Shown here: positions 1-8,608 of the stretch, one piece after another | Layout: each line of letters begins with the position of its first letter | Position numbering within the stretch: the stretch's first letter is position 1 | Made by a program: the position numbers and the translations under genes | From: Halieaceae bacterium | GTDB taxonomy: Bacteria; Pseudomonadota; Gammaproteobacteria; Pseudomonadales; Halieaceae | NCBI GenBank assembly: GCA_009886815.1 | Contig: QXYP01000369.1 | Span: forward strand, 10,579-24,275 | DNA length: 13,697 nucleotides | Reading direction: 5' to 3' | The notes under the pieces: model-generated | What the model was told of the DNA's origin: nothing | Database searches by the model: none | Seen by the model: only the letters and a program-made list of their open reading frames with translations

Positions 1-879
1 CGGGTGTCGGGTGAGTTGGCGGAGCTATTGGCCCTCGAAGGCGATGAAGTCACCGCAAATCAGTTGGTGGCCAAGCTCGATGATAAGGACCAGAAAATTC
101 GACTGCGGGCACGCAAAGCCGAATACGAACAGGCGTTTGCCGATTTTCAGCGCGGTGAGACCCTGATTAAGAGTGGCGGAATTTCCCGGTCTGACTATCA
201 GCGTCTGGAGGCGACCTCCAGCACCTCAAAGTCTAGCCTTGAGTCGGCAGAGCGAGATCTCGATGCAACCCGATTACGGGCGCCGTTTGCAGGGTTTATT
301 GCCGTACGTTACGTCGAGAATTTTGAAGAAATCGTAGCTCAGCAGCCGGTCTATACCCTGCAAGATGTATCGACGCTGTCGGTTAAGGTAGATGTACCCG
401 AGAGCGTGATGATTGGTGCGCGCCGTGACCAAGATATTGTGGTCAGCGCTTTTTTCGATGCCATTCCCGATCGACGCTTTCCTTTGGTCCTCAATGAAGT
501 GGCAACCCGCGCGTCCGACGGCACCAATACCTTTGAAGTGACCTTTGAGTTTCCCAACACGAGGGACTTCAATATTTTGCCGGGCATGTCGGCCACGGTA
601 CGACTTGAGAATCCTGCGACAACGACGTCTTCAGGGGTGTTGTTCGTACCGGCCCACGCCGTGCTGGCTGACCAGGCTGGGCCTTATGCTTTTGTTGCCA
701 TGCCCAACGGCGAGGGCACCGCGATTGTTGAGCAGCGGCGGTTGCGCGTTGGCCAATTAACCGGATCGGGTCTAGAGGTGCTTTCGGGCGTTGCGCCTGG
801 TGACCGGCTGATTACAGCCGGCATGAGTAAACTTCAGGACGGCTTGCCCGTGAGGGTAAGCAAGGTGACTCAGCCGTGA
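1..879 (+). CDS. RND efflux periplasmic adaptor subunit (membrane fusion protein), 5' truncated
   Basis: This protein bridges an inner-membrane RND pump and an outer-membrane channel in the periplasm. The frame is open from base 1, and the first visible residues are already inside the first half of the lipoyl domain (residues about 3-28, with EGDEV and AKLDD). The signal peptide and first barrel strand therefore lie outside the window, and the GTG at base 4 is not the true start. A short alpha-hairpin follows (about 29-86, with the turn KSGGISRSDYQ), then the second lipoyl half (LRAPFAGFIAVR, about 92-103), a beta-barrel (about 115-205, NILPGMSATVRL near its end) and a membrane-proximal domain to residue 292. 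The gene overlaps the downstream permease by 4 bases (GTGA), a sign of translational coupling. The substrate cannot be read from the sequence, and no outer-membrane factor is visible in the window. Confidence 0.93.
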   Translation, partial: RVSGELAELLALEGDEVTANQLVAKLDDKDQKIRLRARKAEYEQAFADFQRGETLIKSGGISRSDYQRLEATSSTSKSSLESAERDLDATRLRAPFAGFIAVRYVENFEEIVAQQPVYTLQDVSTLSVKVDVPESVMIGARRDQDIVVSAFFDAIPDRRFPLVLNEVATRASDGTNTFEVTFEFPNTRDFNILPGMSATVRLENPATTTSSGVLFVPAHAVLADQAGPYAFVAMPNGEGTAIVEQRRLRVGQLTGSGLEVLSGVAPGDRLITAGMSKLQDGLPVRVSKVTQP

Positions 880-3800
880 CGCTGACTCGCCTCGCGGTTA
901 ACAATAATCGCGTTACCTGGGTTGTCTTGGCGGTTATTGTTTTGGCCGGCTTGCAGGCTTTCATCAACATGCCCCGGGCATATGACCCCGGTTTTATTAT
1001 AAGAACGGCCCAAGTGGTGACCTACTTTCCCGGGGCTGCAGCAGAGCGTGTTGAAGCCTTGGTGTCCTCACCGATAGAGGAAGTCGTTAAAGAATTGCCC
1101 GAGCTCGACTTTGTGCAGAGCGAGTCCCGAAATGGCGTCTCCATTGTTAGCGTCAATATTCGCGAAAGTTACTCCGAAATGCGTCCCATATGGGACAACC
1201 TGCGTCGCAAGATCGATAGCATTGTGGAAGAGCTTCCCGGGGGCGTTTCTGTCCCTCAGGTCAATGATGACTTTGGTGACGTTTACGGCATCGTTGTGGG
1301 ATTAACCGGGGAGGGTTTTACCTTCAGCGAGCTGGATACCATCTCTGACGAGGTAAAAGCGGTTTTCCTGCAGATACAAGATACTGCCAAAGTCGAAATT
1401 CTGGGGATTCAAGAAGAACGTGTATTTGTTGAATACAACAATGCCCGGCTTGCCGATTTGGGGTTGTCGCCCGGCTTGCTGACGCAGATTTTAGAAGAGC
1501 GCAACATTGTGGTATCAGGGGGCTCTTTCAAACTGGGTGATGAGCGCATTTCCTTGGAGCCCAGCGGAAATTTCGAGTCCATTGAAGAGATCGGCGACAC
1601 CTTGTTGCGCCTGCCTGAAACGAATCAATTATTTCAGTTGAGAGATGTCGCGACCCTCAACAGGAGCTATGTCGACCCCCCCGAGGAGTTAATCAGTATT
1701 AATGGCTCACCGGGTATCGCGATTGCAATCGCGATGCGCGAGGGGGGCAATAACATTGAGTTGGGCCAGGCGGTGAAAGCGGCGATCGCCGATTTTTATG
1801 ACACTTACCCTATTGGCATTGAGTTCAAGCTGGTCAACTTTTCGCCTCAAGAGGTGGAAGACAAAGTGAAAGGTTTTGTTGCCAATTTGCTGCAGGCTAT
1901 TGGTGTGGTGACACTGGTCATGCTGCTGACATTAGGCTTCAGAACCGGTCTTGTCGTGTCCAGCCTCATTCCCATCACCATGCTGCTCTCCATGATTGTG
2001 ATGTCTGCGTTTAATATTGGTCTCGATCAAATTTCCCTCGCCGCGCTGATCATTGCTTTGGGCATGCTGGTCGATAATGGCATTGTTATGTCAGAGAACA
2101 TTATGGTGCGCATGGAAAAGGGGCAGTCTGCTTCCGATGCCGCTTTAAGTTCGGCAGCGGAGCTCAAAACACCCTTGTTAACGGCATCGCTAACCACTGC
2201 GGCCGCTTTCCTTCCGATTTATCTCGCTGAATCGAGTGTGGGTGAATTTACAGCGTCGCTCTTTAAAGTCGTGACCATCACGTTGCTGAGTTCCTGGGTG
2301 GTGTCCCTCACGATTATTCCTTTGCTGTGCGTGCTATTCCTTCGGGTGAAGACTGGCGCTGTGACCACGCCATCAAATCTGGAAGGGCTCTATCGAAAGG
2401 TGCTCAATGGATTGCTGCGTTACCGCACGGCCACGTTGTTGCTGACCGCTGTCGTCTTTATTGCCGCACTGCGAGGATTTGAGTTTGTACCTAAGCTATT
2501 TTTCCCACCTTCTGATCGTAGTTATTTCACCGTCGAGTTTGAGTTGCCTACCGGCACGTCGATCGATAAAACCCGGAGAATCGTCGCAGAGGTAGAGCAA
2601 TATCTGGAGCAGTTAAGGAGTGATCCTAAGGCCGATTCTGGCCTTCGTGACTGGGTGGCTTACGTGGGCAGTGGTGGTCCGCGCTTTGTGTTGTCACACA
2701 ACCCGGTACCACCCACGCCCAGCTTTGCGTTGATGGTTGTTAATACGGCCTCGCCCAACGCTATTGCCAGTATTCGTTTGGCGCTCGAGGAATTTTCTGA
2801 GGACCGCTACCCCGACCTTGAGCTTAAGACCCGCCTAATTGAGAACGGTCCCGCGGTGGATAATCCCGTAGAAATTCGGTTATCCGGTACCGATTCAGTG
2901 GCTTTATTTACCGCGGTAGATGCGGTCAAAAAGCAGTATCAGGCAGTGGGTGGATTGCGCAATATTAGTGATGATTGGGGTCAGCGTCAGAAGAAAATTG
3001 AGGTGCGCATTAATCAGGCACGTGCGGTCCGAGTTGGTATTACCAATCAGGACATTGCGCTGTCCATGCAGGCGGGGTTAACCGGTATTCAACTGACTGA
3101 ATACCGTGAGGGTGAAGATGTGATTCCCGTGGTTTTGCGCTCCAACGCTTCGACGCTGCACGATATCAACAAGGTCAGCTCACTGTCGGTATACAACCAG
3201 TCCAGTGGTCAGGCGGTGCCGCTGCGACAGGTGGCCGACGTAAAACTGGTTTGGGACGTTGCCAAAGTCTATCGGCGTGATGGAATTCGCACCGTTGCCG
3301 TTGGTGCTCAGTTGGAACCCGGTGTGACTGCGGCCGATCGCATGCTATTCATTCAGCCCTGGTTAGACGCTCAGCGGGAGATTTGGGGCCCCAGCGTGGG
3401 AGTAGCGCTAGGTGGTGAAAGCGAGAGCTCTGGAGATGCCAACGAGGCGATCGGCGCCAAGCTGCCGATTGCCGCTTTTATTATTTTATTGTTATTGGTA
3501 GCTCAGTTTAATTCCCTAAGGAAGTCGGCCATTGTTTTGGCAACCATACCTTTGGGCCTCATTGGTGTAGTGGCGAGCTTATTATTGGGGCAGTCATTTT
3601 TTGGCTTCATGACGTTATTGGGGGTCGTCTCTCTCGCGGGTATTGTGATTAACAATGCGATCGTTTTACTCGAGCGAGTAGGCCTTGAATTAGCGGCGGG
3701 GGCGTCGCATCTGGACGCTATTCTCAATGCCGCGGTACAACGGGCGCGCCCGATTATGCTGACCACCGCAACCACCGTATTGGGCTTGTTACCACTTTAC

Positions 3801-3935
3801 CTCGGGGGCGGCGAGATGTGGGAGCCCATGGCGCTGGCCATCATGGGAGGCTTAGTCGTGTCGACGGTTTTTACCTTGGGCGTTATTCCCGTGCTTTATG
3901 CCACGCTTTATGGGGTACGGGGTAGGGCTGCATAA
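876..3935 (+). CDS. RND family efflux transporter permease subunit (AcrB/HAE-like)
   Basis: This is a 1019-residue inner-membrane antiporter that would pump substrates out with the upstream adaptor. Length and layout match the family: one N-terminal membrane helix (about 13-33), a large periplasmic loop (about 34-335), a block of six helices (about 336-490), a second helix (about 518-535), a second periplasmic loop (about 540-860) and a final helix block (about 863-1012). The start is a GTG overlapping the adaptor stop, giving MTLTRLAVNN, the usual start style of these pumps. The TM4 proton-relay site reads GMLVDNGIVM, so only D400 is acidic (N401), where AcrB has two Asp. The TM10 site reads GIVINNAIVLLE (N926, N927), where AcrB has a Lys. 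This points to a divergent RND subgroup rather than a classical drug pump. The substrate is unknown. No clear terminator follows the stop. Confidence 0.95.
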   Translation: MTLTRLAVNNNRVTWVVLAVIVLAGLQAFINMPRAYDPGFIIRTAQVVTYFPGAAAERVEALVSSPIEEVVKELPELDFVQSESRNGVSIVSVNIRESYSEMRPIWDNLRRKIDSIVEELPGGVSVPQVNDDFGDVYGIVVGLTGEGFTFSELDTISDEVKAVFLQIQDTAKVEILGIQEERVFVEYNNARLADLGLSPGLLTQILEERNIVVSGGSFKLGDERISLEPSGNFESIEEIGDTLLRLPETNQLFQLRDVATLNRSYVDPPEELISINGSPGIAIAIAMREGGNNIELGQAVKAAIADFYDTYPIGIEFKLVNFSPQEVEDKVKGFVANLLQAIGVVTLVMLLTLGFRTGLVVSSLIPITMLLSMIVMSAFNIGLDQISLAALIIALGMLVDNGIVMSENIMVRMEKGQSASDAALSSAAELKTPLLTASLTTAAAFLPIYLAESSVGEFTASLFKVVTITLLSSWVVSLTIIPLLCVLFLRVKTGAVTTPSNLEGLYRKVLNGLLRYRTATLLLTAVVFIAALRGFEFVPKLFFPPSDRSYFTVEFELPTGTSIDKTRRIVAEVEQYLEQLRSDPKADSGLRDWVAYVGSGGPRFVLSHNPVPPTPSFALMVVNTASPNAIASIRLALEEFSEDRYPDLELKTRLIENGPAVDNPVEIRLSGTDSVALFTAVDAVKKQYQAVGGLRNISDDWGQRQKKIEVRINQARAVRVGITNQDIALSMQAGLTGIQLTEYREGEDVIPVVLRSNASTLHDINKVSSLSVYNQSSGQAVPLRQVADVKLVWDVAKVYRRDGIRTVAVGAQLEPGVTAADRMLFIQPWLDAQREIWGPSVGVALGGESESSGDANEAIGAKLPIAAFIILLLLVAQFNSLRKSAIVLATIPLGLIGVVASLLLGQSFFGFMTLLGVVSLAGIVINNAIVLLERVGLELAAGASHLDAILNAAVQRARPIMLTTATTVLGLLPLYLGGGEMWEPMALAIMGGLVVSTVFTLGVIPVLYATLYGVRGRAA

Positions 3936-4008
3936 CGCCGGCCTATGGGCTTTGAAAGATCAATCGCATTTCGGTGTTAACGTGACATCTTCATCGATAT
4001 AACAATGC

Positions 4009-4014
4009 AGGAGG
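4009..4014 (+). promoter_or_regulatory. Ribosome binding site of the amidohydrolase
   Basis: A perfect AGGAGG ends 5 bases before the ATG at 4020. An in-frame ATG at 4005 lies upstream of this site and has no comparable motif of its own, so the site settles the start at 4020. Confidence 0.8.
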
Positions 4015-4019
4015 CTACG

Positions 4020-5471
4020 ATGTTGCGCGCAGTTGGCATTGCTAGGGCGGCGGTTTTTTTGTTGGCTTCACAGTCGGTTTTTGCGCAGTGGCTGCAACCA
4101 TCCACCGTATCCTCCCCCGATATGGTCATTCAAGGGGGATGGTTATTTGATGGGTTTAGCAATGAACGCCGGGCCAATCCGGGTATTTTTATTCGTGACG
4201 GTAAAATTGCAGGGCTAGGTGCCGATTTAACGCGCTTTGATGCGACTGCTGCGAAAGTGCTGGTGCTGAGCAACGACGAGACGATTTTACCGGGTATGTT
4301 CGATCTCCACGCCCACTACAACCTTGACCTCATCGATGAGGGTCGGGTTGAAGAGGTGGTGCACAACGGCACTCTATTTCTCGCTAACGGCGTTACCGCA
4401 ACCTGGTCGGCGGGTGAGTACTATCCCGAACGGGTGATTGCCCAGCGCGACCGCATTGATGCGGGAGAGGCTATTGGCCCCCGTTTATTCGCATCGGGCC
4501 CTTACTTTGGTGCCTTTCGCTGCGAGTACAGCGTCAAAGTCGCCTCAGATGAATGCATTGGCTGGCCAAACGATATTACCGAGGCTGAAATTCGCAACGA
4601 GGTCGATATCTGGCAGCGTGCCGGTGTTGCGAGCATCAAAATAAAACAGGCCACCCCTGAAGAAATGCGCATTTTGATTGATCAGGCGCACAAGCACGGT
4701 ATGACGGCCGCGTCACATTTGGCCAATTACAACGTCGAGTATGACGTTGATCTGCGGGCGGCGATTCTAATGGGCCTCGATCGCGTCGAGCACCAATTGA
4801 CCCTAGGCAGTGGCGGTGCGCGCAGTGCCGAACTCCCTGAAGTTATTGATCTCATGTTAAAGCACAAGGTGTATTACGACGCCAATCTGCAAATGTACGG
4901 GGGCATCAATGAGCGACGTGCGCACCCCGATGATCTGCTTTGGACCCACGAAGCTCAGTACTTCACACCTTACGCTCAAGGCCTTCTTCAGGAGCGCGGT
5001 GATCCCCCTCCCGAGTCTGATGCTGAAGAATTTGCCCAACGTGAACGGGAGCTGAGGTTGCTTTATGAGGCGGGTGGCCGAGATCTTCTAGTCGTGGGCA
5101 CCGATGAGCCGGTTTACACCCTGCTGCTTCCCGGATTCGCTTATCACCGTGAGCTATGGGCAATGAACCACGCTGGCCTGCCTAACGCCGTAGTTTTGCA
5201 AGCCGCAACCTTAAATGGGGCCCGGGCGCTAGGCGTAGATGATCGCTTAGGTTCTATCGAAGTGGGTAAACAGGCGGACCTGTTTGTGGTGCAAGGTAAT
5301 CCCTTACAAAATATCAAAGCAACGCGTCACGTGAACCGGGTCTTCAAAGAGGGTGTCGAGTACGATCCACAGGCGCTGCTGAGATCTGCTGAGGGAAAGA
5401 TAGGTCCTAATGGACCAGATGACCATGCCGATTGGGTCTTGCAGTATCGAGCTCTGCGAGGTGAAGATTAG
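4020..5471 (+). CDS. Exported metal-dependent amidohydrolase (imidazolonepropionase/prolidase-like)
   Basis: This is a 483-residue amidohydrolase-superfamily enzyme that would hydrolyse an amide or related bond in the periplasm. Residues 1-22 form a signal peptide (MLRAV, hydrophobic core, cleavage after VFA). The small N-terminal sandwich begins near MVIQGGWLFDG. The metal site is complete by eye: HAH at 97-99, K207 in SIKIK (possible carboxylated lysine), H233 in AASHL, H258 in VEHQL and D362 in GTDEP. The C-terminal block LGSIEVGKQADLFVV is typical of this subgroup. C168 and C179 are close enough for a disulfide, which fits export. The start at 4020 is chosen for its AGGAGG site; the ATG at 4005 would add five residues and sits before that site. 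The substrate is not recognisable. An exported sulfatase follows 117 bases later, perhaps with a related catabolic job (inference). Confidence 0.9.
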   Translation: MLRAVGIARAAVFLLASQSVFAQWLQPSTVSSPDMVIQGGWLFDGFSNERRANPGIFIRDGKIAGLGADLTRFDATAAKVLVLSNDETILPGMFDLHAHYNLDLIDEGRVEEVVHNGTLFLANGVTATWSAGEYYPERVIAQRDRIDAGEAIGPRLFASGPYFGAFRCEYSVKVASDECIGWPNDITEAEIRNEVDIWQRAGVASIKIKQATPEEMRILIDQAHKHGMTAASHLANYNVEYDVDLRAAILMGLDRVEHQLTLGSGGARSAELPEVIDLMLKHKVYYDANLQMYGGINERRAHPDDLLWTHEAQYFTPYAQGLLQERGDPPPESDAEEFAQRERELRLLYEAGGRDLLVVGTDEPVYTLLLPGFAYHRELWAMNHAGLPNAVVLQAATLNGARALGVDDRLGSIEVGKQADLFVVQGNPLQNIKATRHVNRVFKEGVEYDPQALLRSAEGKIGPNGPDDHADWVLQYRALRGED

Positions 5472-5501
5472 CCAGTAGTGATCACCTTTTGTAAGTTGTG
5501 A

Positions 5502-5530
5502 GCGCTGGGGCGAGGGTTCGGTTGCAGCGC
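5502..5530 (+). other. Intergenic hairpin between amidohydrolase and sulfatase genes
   Basis: GCGCTG (5502-5507) pairs with CAGCGC (5525-5530), and inside this CGA (5511-5513) can pair with TCG (5518-5520) across a 4-base loop. The structure begins 30 bases after the amidohydrolase stop. No T-run follows on either strand, so it is not a canonical intrinsic terminator. It could slow polymerase or stabilise a transcript end, or be chance. Confidence 0.3.
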
Positions 5531-5588
5531 CTTATAAGAAAAAACCATGAGCAGCGCTCTGTGTAAACCAAACTCTGAGGTCAATACG

Positions 5589-7151
5589 ATGACAAGCGTT
5601 TTTAAGCCAGTATGTATTCTCGTGCTGCTGTGGATGTCCAGTTATGCCGCGAACGCGGCTACCGATAAGCCCAATATTCTTGTCATCTGGGGCGACGATA
5701 TTGGTTGGTCAAATATCAGTGCCTATCACCGAGGTATGCTGGGCAGCCGAACCCCCAATATCGATCGCATCGCCCAAGAGGGCGCCATGTTTACCGATTA
5801 CTACGGCGAGCAGAGCTGCACCGCGGGCCGCTCGGCCTTTATTACCGGTCAGCACCCATTGCGCACGGGCTTGCTTAAGGTGGGTTTGCCCGGTGCTGAT
5901 ATTGGTCTTCAGCCCGAAGACCCCACTATTGCCGAGCTGCTTAAGCCTCAGGGTTACGCTACCGGTCAATTTGGTAAAAACCACCTGGGTGACAAAGACG
6001 AATTTTTGCCCAGTAACCATGGCTTCGATGAATTTTTCGGGAACCTCTATCACCTGAACGCGGAAGAGGAGCCTGAGACCTACTTCTACCCCAAAGATCC
6101 GGAATTTCATAAGCGATTCGCGCCCCGTGGAGTGATTCACTCTTATGGCGATGGCAAGGTAGAAGACACTGGGCCCCTGACACGCAAACGCATGGAAACC
6201 GCCGATGAAGAGTTTACCAATGCCGCGCTAGATTTTATCGAAAAGGCCCATAACAACGGTAAGCCATTTTTTGTGTGGCTCAACACCACACGCATGCATG
6301 TCTGGACACGCTTAGCTCCCGAATGGGAAGGAAGTTCGGGTTATGGTTTGTATGCCGATGGCATGAACGAGCACGATCATCATGTGGGACGGGTGCTGGA
6401 CCGATTGGAATCTTTAGGGATTGCCGACAACACGATTGTTGTTTATTCCACAGATAATGGCTCTCAGACCAATACCTATCCCGATGGCGGCGCAGAGCCC
6501 TTTCGGGGAGAGAAAGGCTCTACCTGGGAAGGCGGGTTTCGCGTGCCGGCATTGATTCGCTGGCCAGGGGTTGTGGCACCCGGCACGATAATTAACGACA
6601 TCATGTCCCACCAGGATTGGCTGCCAACTTTCCTTGCCGCCGCTGGGGATCCAGACATCGGGGCAAAGCTAAAGCAAGGCCACACCGTTGGAGACAAAAC
6701 CTTTAAAGTGCATCTCGACGGTTATGATCAGAGGGCGCTTTTGGCCGGTGAAGGCGCGGGTGCACGCAGCACGGTTTTTTACTTTGATGACAATGCCAAC
6801 CTAAACGCAATGCGCTGGAACGATTGGAAAATACATTTTGCCTTTCAAATGGAAGGCTGGGCAGGCCCCCGGGAATCGCTTAATTTTCCGCGCATTGTAA
6901 ATCTGCGCACCGACCCTTACGAGACGTCGATTGATTCGAGTTTGTATTCGCGATTTTTTGCTGATCAGCTGTGGTTGTTTGTTCCAGCACAGCAAGAGGT
7001 GGGAAAGTGGCTGGGGACTTTTCAGCAGTTTCCACCCCGGCAGCCCACAGCCAGTTTTACCATTGACCGTATGATGCAACAAATGCAGCAGATGCTACAG
7101 ATGCGCGCCAGAGCAGGGCAGATGGGCGGGGCTGGGGCGCCCGGTCAGTAG
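5589..7151 (+). CDS. Exported type I sulfatase (arylsulfatase family)
   Basis: This 520-residue enzyme would cleave sulfate esters in the periplasm or outside the cell. A signal peptide spans residues 1-25 (hydrophobic core CILVLLWMSSYA, cleavage near ANA). The mature part opens with KPNILVIWGDDIGW, where D36 and D37 are metal ligands. The sulfatase signature is CTAGR at 77-81, a C-x-A-x-R variant of the C-x-P-x-R motif, whose Cys77 would become formylglycine. Other active-site matches are GKNHLG (K130, H132), RMH (H237), STDNGS (D289, N290) and GEKGSTWEGG (K309). The C-terminus, about 495-520, is unusually rich in Met and Gln, then Gly/Ala. No maturase (FGE or anSME) is in the window. I chose the ATG at 5589 for its GAGG 8 bases upstream and because it gives a clean signal peptide; the ATG at 5547 lacks a good site. 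The substrate is unknown. Confidence 0.93.
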   Translation: MTSVFKPVCILVLLWMSSYAANAATDKPNILVIWGDDIGWSNISAYHRGMLGSRTPNIDRIAQEGAMFTDYYGEQSCTAGRSAFITGQHPLRTGLLKVGLPGADIGLQPEDPTIAELLKPQGYATGQFGKNHLGDKDEFLPSNHGFDEFFGNLYHLNAEEEPETYFYPKDPEFHKRFAPRGVIHSYGDGKVEDTGPLTRKRMETADEEFTNAALDFIEKAHNNGKPFFVWLNTTRMHVWTRLAPEWEGSSGYGLYADGMNEHDHHVGRVLDRLESLGIADNTIVVYSTDNGSQTNTYPDGGAEPFRGEKGSTWEGGFRVPALIRWPGVVAPGTIINDIMSHQDWLPTFLAAAGDPDIGAKLKQGHTVGDKTFKVHLDGYDQRALLAGEGAGARSTVFYFDDNANLNAMRWNDWKIHFAFQMEGWAGPRESLNFPRIVNLRTDPYETSIDSSLYSRFFADQLWLFVPAQQEVGKWLGTFQQFPPRQPTASFTIDRMMQQMQQMLQMRARAGQMGGAGAPGQ

Positions 7152-7234
7152 TCGTCACTGGCCTTGGCTCACCATGGCATAAATATTGAGGTATGATCGC
7201 GCCCCTCGCAATAATGACGAACAAGGCCAGAATC

Positions 7235-8254
7235 ATGCATAACCCAATTGCGGCGCTAATTGCCGAAAAAGGCTGGTGTGTTGCCGATGGCGCAACGGGC
7301 TCCAACTTCTTTGACCGCGGATTAGAGGCAGGCTACCCGCCTGAGCTGTGGTGCTTGGAAAAGCCTGAAGATGTGCTCTGGCTGCATGGCGAATTTCTGG
7401 CTGCGGGCTCTGACCTCATTCTTACCAACAGTTTTGGCGGTAACGCATTGCGCTTGCAGTTGCATCAGTCTCAGGACCGTGTGCGTGAACTCAACGTTGC
7501 AGCGGCAACTTTGGCGCGTCGAGCCGTTGCGGCCCACGCAGAAAAAACGGGTCGGCACGCGCTGGTAGCCGGTTCCATTGGGCCTACAGGAGAACTCTTT
7601 GAGCCCATGGGCACACTCACCCATGAAGCGGCAGTGGCGTGTTTCACCGAGCAAGCTGAAGCACTTGCCGAAGGTGGCGCCGACGTTCTATGGATCGAAA
7701 CCATGTCGGCCAATGAAGAAGTCATCGCGGCAGCTGAGGCGGGCAGAAAGACCGGCTTGCCTGTTTGCGCAACCATGACCTTTGATACCGCCAAGCGTTC
7801 CATGATGGGGATCACCCCGACTGACTTTGTTCGCTGCGCGGAGGAGTTAGACCTTAGCGTGATGGGCTCTAACTGTGGCGTTGGGCCCGCGGAGTTGATG
7901 CATTCCACCCAAGAACTGCTCGCTGCGCGATCTGCGATACCTGTTGCCGCGAAGGGCAACTGCGGGATTCCCGAGTATGTTAATGGCGCCATTCACTATC
8001 ATGGCAGCCCGGAGCTGATGGCTAAATACGCGGTCTTTGCGAGAGACGCGGGGGCTACGGTAATCGGAGGCTGCTGTGGCACCACGCCAAAACACGTTGC
8101 GGCTATGGTGGACGCACTCAACAGCACCCCTAAAGGTGTGTTCGATGCTGCAGCCATGGACAGTGCCTTGGGTGTGGCTTGGAAAGACTTACCCGACCCC
8201 AGTGCGGCGGACCCGGAGACAAGTTCGCGCCGTGGGCGACGGAAAAGGGCCTGA
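7235..8254 (+). CDS. Homocysteine S-methyltransferase family protein (betaine-homocysteine methyltransferase-like)
   Basis: This cytoplasmic 339-residue TIM-barrel enzyme would transfer a methyl group to homocysteine to make methionine. It shows the N-terminal DGATGSN motif (D18), LILTNSFGGN, an IGPTGE block and WIET (E155, matching the homocysteine-binding Glu of BHMT). The three zinc cysteines are present: C214 in GSNCGVGP and C280/C281 in IGGCCGTTP. The methyl donor (glycine betaine, S-methylmethionine or another) cannot be told from sequence. The start at 7235 has AAGG 8 bases upstream and places DGATG at the usual distance from the N-terminus. The in-frame ATGs at 7193 and 7214 have poor or badly spaced sites. 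TATGAT at 7192-7197 could be a -10 element, which would also favour 7235, but no good -35 is seen. The C-terminus ends in a short basic tail (RRGRRKRA). No functional link to the flanking genes is evident. Confidence 0.9.
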   Translation: MHNPIAALIAEKGWCVADGATGSNFFDRGLEAGYPPELWCLEKPEDVLWLHGEFLAAGSDLILTNSFGGNALRLQLHQSQDRVRELNVAAATLARRAVAAHAEKTGRHALVAGSIGPTGELFEPMGTLTHEAAVACFTEQAEALAEGGADVLWIETMSANEEVIAAAEAGRKTGLPVCATMTFDTAKRSMMGITPTDFVRCAEELDLSVMGSNCGVGPAELMHSTQELLAARSAIPVAAKGNCGIPEYVNGAIHYHGSPELMAKYAVFARDAGATVIGGCCGTTPKHVAAMVDALNSTPKGVFDAAAMDSALGVAWKDLPDPSAADPETSSRRGRRKRA

Positions 8255-8338
8255 TGGCATAGAGGGCCACTACCAAAAATAGGTTCGTAAAAGTAAATCC
8301 TTAGACGGCGTTTTTACCCTTCGGTGGCTCGCTGAAAC

Positions 8339-8608
8339 CTAGTGAATCTTGCAGCCGCCTACCCAACCTGCCGTTTGATGGCATTCTAAAATTTCTGCCA
8401 TGAGCGATGCCGGGGTGAAGTCTTTGAAGGTCTCAACTTCCCACTGGCCCTCTAAAATGGCGGCTTCCCCTGGACCCTCGGGCCCACGCTGACCCGTGGA
8501 TCCAAATTCCCAGAACATAAGGTCGAGGCGGGTATCGCCATCCAGATTTAAAGGAAAAATAGAGTGGCTCGCGTAGTTTCTATCATGGAACGAAAAATAA
8601 TAACTGAT
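8339..8608 (-). pseudogene. Start-less C-terminal gene fragment with FG-GAP/VCBS-like calcium loop
   Basis: On the minus strand 89 codons are open between an upstream TAG (8609-8611) and a TAG stop (8339-8341). There is no start codon at its upstream end, and the first ATG is about 30 codons in. The translation looks like real protein: it begins ISYYFSFHDRNYASHSI, contains LNLDGDTRLDLMFWEFG (about 20-36), which fits the DxDGDxxxD calcium-binding loop of FG-GAP/VCBS repeats, and ends with GWVGGCKIH. It is best explained as the remaining 3' end of a longer secreted or surface protein gene whose 5' part was lost. No frame joining it to an upstream coding part was found nearby. The alternative is chance reading frame openness, made less likely by the motif. 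Confidence 0.45.

Noticed and set aside
4..6. GTG as start of the adaptor gene
   Set aside because: The residues that follow are already inside the lipoyl domain and the frame is open to base 1; the real start is outside the window.
3998..4003. TATAAC as a -10 element for the amidohydrolase gene
   Set aside because: Transcription would start at or inside the ribosome binding site, and no acceptable -35 is found at the right distance.
4005..4019. Upstream ATG for the amidohydrolase
   Set aside because: The strong AGGAGG lies downstream of this ATG and correctly spaced for 4020, which also gives a clean signal peptide.
5475..5486. GTGATCAC followed by a short T-run as a terminator
   Set aside because: The palindrome has no loop and only 8 bases, so it cannot form a useful stem before the four T.
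5709..6140. 143-codon minus-strand frame
   Set aside because: It is antisense to the catalytic core of the sulfatase and looks like a by-product of its codon pattern.
7471..7992. 173-codon minus-strand frame
   Set aside because: It lies wholly opposite the homocysteine methyltransferase, whose catalytic motifs are intact; the antisense product shows no domain.
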